Virus record (IMG/VR): IMGVR_UViG_3300041586_000064
Coordinates: 1-29,792 of that record
Strand: one strand, 5' to 3'
Length of the DNA stretch: 29,792 bases
Source of the DNA: a virus
The position numbers were made by a program, and so were the translations under genes. Below, one piece after another: positions 29,287 to 29,792 of this stretch; position 1 is the first letter of the stretch, and every line of letters begins with the position of its first letter. The notes below the pieces were generated by a model, which was not told the origin of the DNA, made no database searches, and worked only from the letters and a program-made list of their open reading frames with translations.

Positions 29287-29634
29287 TTAACATTTTATTA
29301 ATACTATTGTTTTAAACTCATCTAAAGACCGACAAATATAATATTTATGTCCTAGTGCCTCAACTTTTAATTGAAATTCAATTTGATCTTGACTTTGTGT
29401 GCCACAATAACTTTTTAATTCAACGTAAATTGTAAATCCAAAAAGACAAACAATTAAGTCTGAACAACCTTTTTCAATCTTTACACTTTTATTATTCCTT
29501 GCTAGTTCGTTTGGAACTACAATTGCTAAAATTTTATTTGCTCTGGACCAGTCAATTATTTGATTTTGTATTTCGTTTTCGCTTAATTCCGTTAGTTGTT
29601 TCAAGCTCTTTTTTATAATATTTTCTAATTTCAT
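29287..29634 (-). CDS. VRR-NUC domain nuclease
   Basis: A 115-residue PD-(D/E)XK-fold nuclease of the VRR-NUC family. The motifs are E21 (NEIQNQIIDWSR), D59 in KGCSDLIV, E72-x-K74 in YVELKSYCG, and Q84 in SQDQIEFQLKV, followed by ALGHKYYICRSLDEFK. Family members cut structured DNA such as flaps or junctions; in phages they are often linked to recombination or packaging. It is the first leftward gene seen at this end, and it may help resolve replicated DNA before packaging by the terminase genes downstream. Confidence 0.9.
   Translation of the reverse strand: MKLENIIKKSLKQLTELSENEIQNQIIDWSRANKILAIVVPNELARNNKSVKIEKGCSDLIVCLFGFTIYVELKSYCGTQSQDQIEFQLKVEALGHKYYICRSLDEFKTIVLIKC
29333..29363 (-). 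promoter_or_regulatory. Bacteroidetes-type promoter inside the nuclease gene
   Basis: On the minus strand TTG (29363 to 29361), a 20-base spacer, then TATATTTG (29340 to 29333). The element lies within the 3' end of the VRR-NUC gene and would drive the genes from 29246 downward, including the terminase. Spacing and octamer match the promoters at 4075, 4200 and 18791. Confidence 0.6.
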
Positions 29635-29652
29635 GTGATTTGTAATTTTTTA

Positions 29653-29699
29653 TACGTTTGTAACTTGTTGATTTTTAACGATGTAACTTTGTAACTTTG
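29653..29699 (+). promoter_or_regulatory. Rightward promoter-like cluster at the window edge
   Basis: Plus-strand TACGTTTG (29653-29660) and two abutting TAACTTTG boxes (29684-29691, 29692-29699) all match TAnnTTTG. A TTG at 29668-29670 lies 21 bases before the second TAACTTTG, a good -33 spacing. Transcription would run right, out of the window. The repeat could also be a binding site rather than a promoter. Confidence 0.45.
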
Positions 29700-29736
29700 T
29701 AATTTTACTTTTTTAAGACTTTCTTAGCACTATATA

Positions 29737-29765
29737 ATAATGCGTCATTATATATAATGTGTCAT
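29737..29765. repeat. Direct repeats and palindrome, candidate operator or origin element
   Basis: ATAATGCGTCAT (29737-29748) and ATAATGTGTCAT (29754-29765) are 12-base direct repeats with one mismatch, 17 bases apart. Between and across them CATTATATATAATG (29746-29759) is a perfect 14-bp palindrome, and CACTAT (29729-29734) and ATAGTG (29769-29774) are flanking inverted bases. The block lies just downstream of the rightward promoter-like cluster, as an operator would. Confidence 0.45.
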
Positions 29766-29792
29766 ATAATAGTGTTTTCTATAATAGTTTTA

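Overview
The window is a stretch of a tailed double-stranded DNA phage (Caudoviricetes) or prophage of a Bacteroidetes host, most likely a Flavobacterium relative. The reasons are the very AT-rich sequence, promoters of the Bacteroidetes type (TTG or TTTG, 19-21 bases, then TAnnTTTG; the -7 octamer TATATTTG recurs six times), A-rich leaders in place of Shine-Dalgarno sites, and families typical of Bacteroidetes phages (a BT4734-like/PriCT-2/VirE primase-helicase and an XkdF-like prohead protease). No integrase, DNA polymerase or tail sheath was found, so the genome continues beyond the window and its lifestyle is open.

Layout. Positions 20-7608 are a leftward early/replication module: primase-helicase, SF2 helicase, ERF annealing protein, a small SSB-like protein, a DUF3310 protein, a helix-turn-helix protein and several small ORFs, two of which are preceded by look-alike hairpin leaders. 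Positions 7609-7731 are a divergent control region holding two perfect palindromes. Positions 7732-9534 are the only rightward genes: a cassette of small proteins with an XRE-type regulator, a foldable non-coding stretch and a small membrane-protein ORF broken by an in-frame stop. Positions 9600-29634 are one long leftward late module. Read in the direction of transcription it runs: VRR-NUC nuclease, small ORFs with a decayed tandem copy, small and large terminase, connector/tail genes, two large tail proteins, tape measure, protease-scaffold, major capsid, two structural genes, portal, connector, two fibre genes, two holin candidates, GH24 lysozyme, a candidate unimolecular spanin and a metallophosphoesterase. 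Positions 29635-29792 are non-coding, with rightward promoter-like sequences and direct repeats.

How it works together. Small and large terminase package DNA through the portal into a capsid built with a combined protease-scaffold; the tail is set by the tape measure; holin, lysozyme and spanin open the host. The order is unusual because tail genes and tape measure lie between terminase and capsid, and the portal follows the capsid. Hairpins recur just 13-20 bases before start codons in both modules, in several cases right after promoters, which suggests control by attenuation, partial termination or leader structure.

The most interesting parts are the recurring pre-start hairpins, the twin covarying leaders at 6630-7015, the rightward cassette with its divergent operator region, the secreted-looking tail fibre, and the duplicated gene whose downstream copy carries a nonsense codon and a frameshift. 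I saw no tRNA, rRNA, CRISPR array or insertion sequence.
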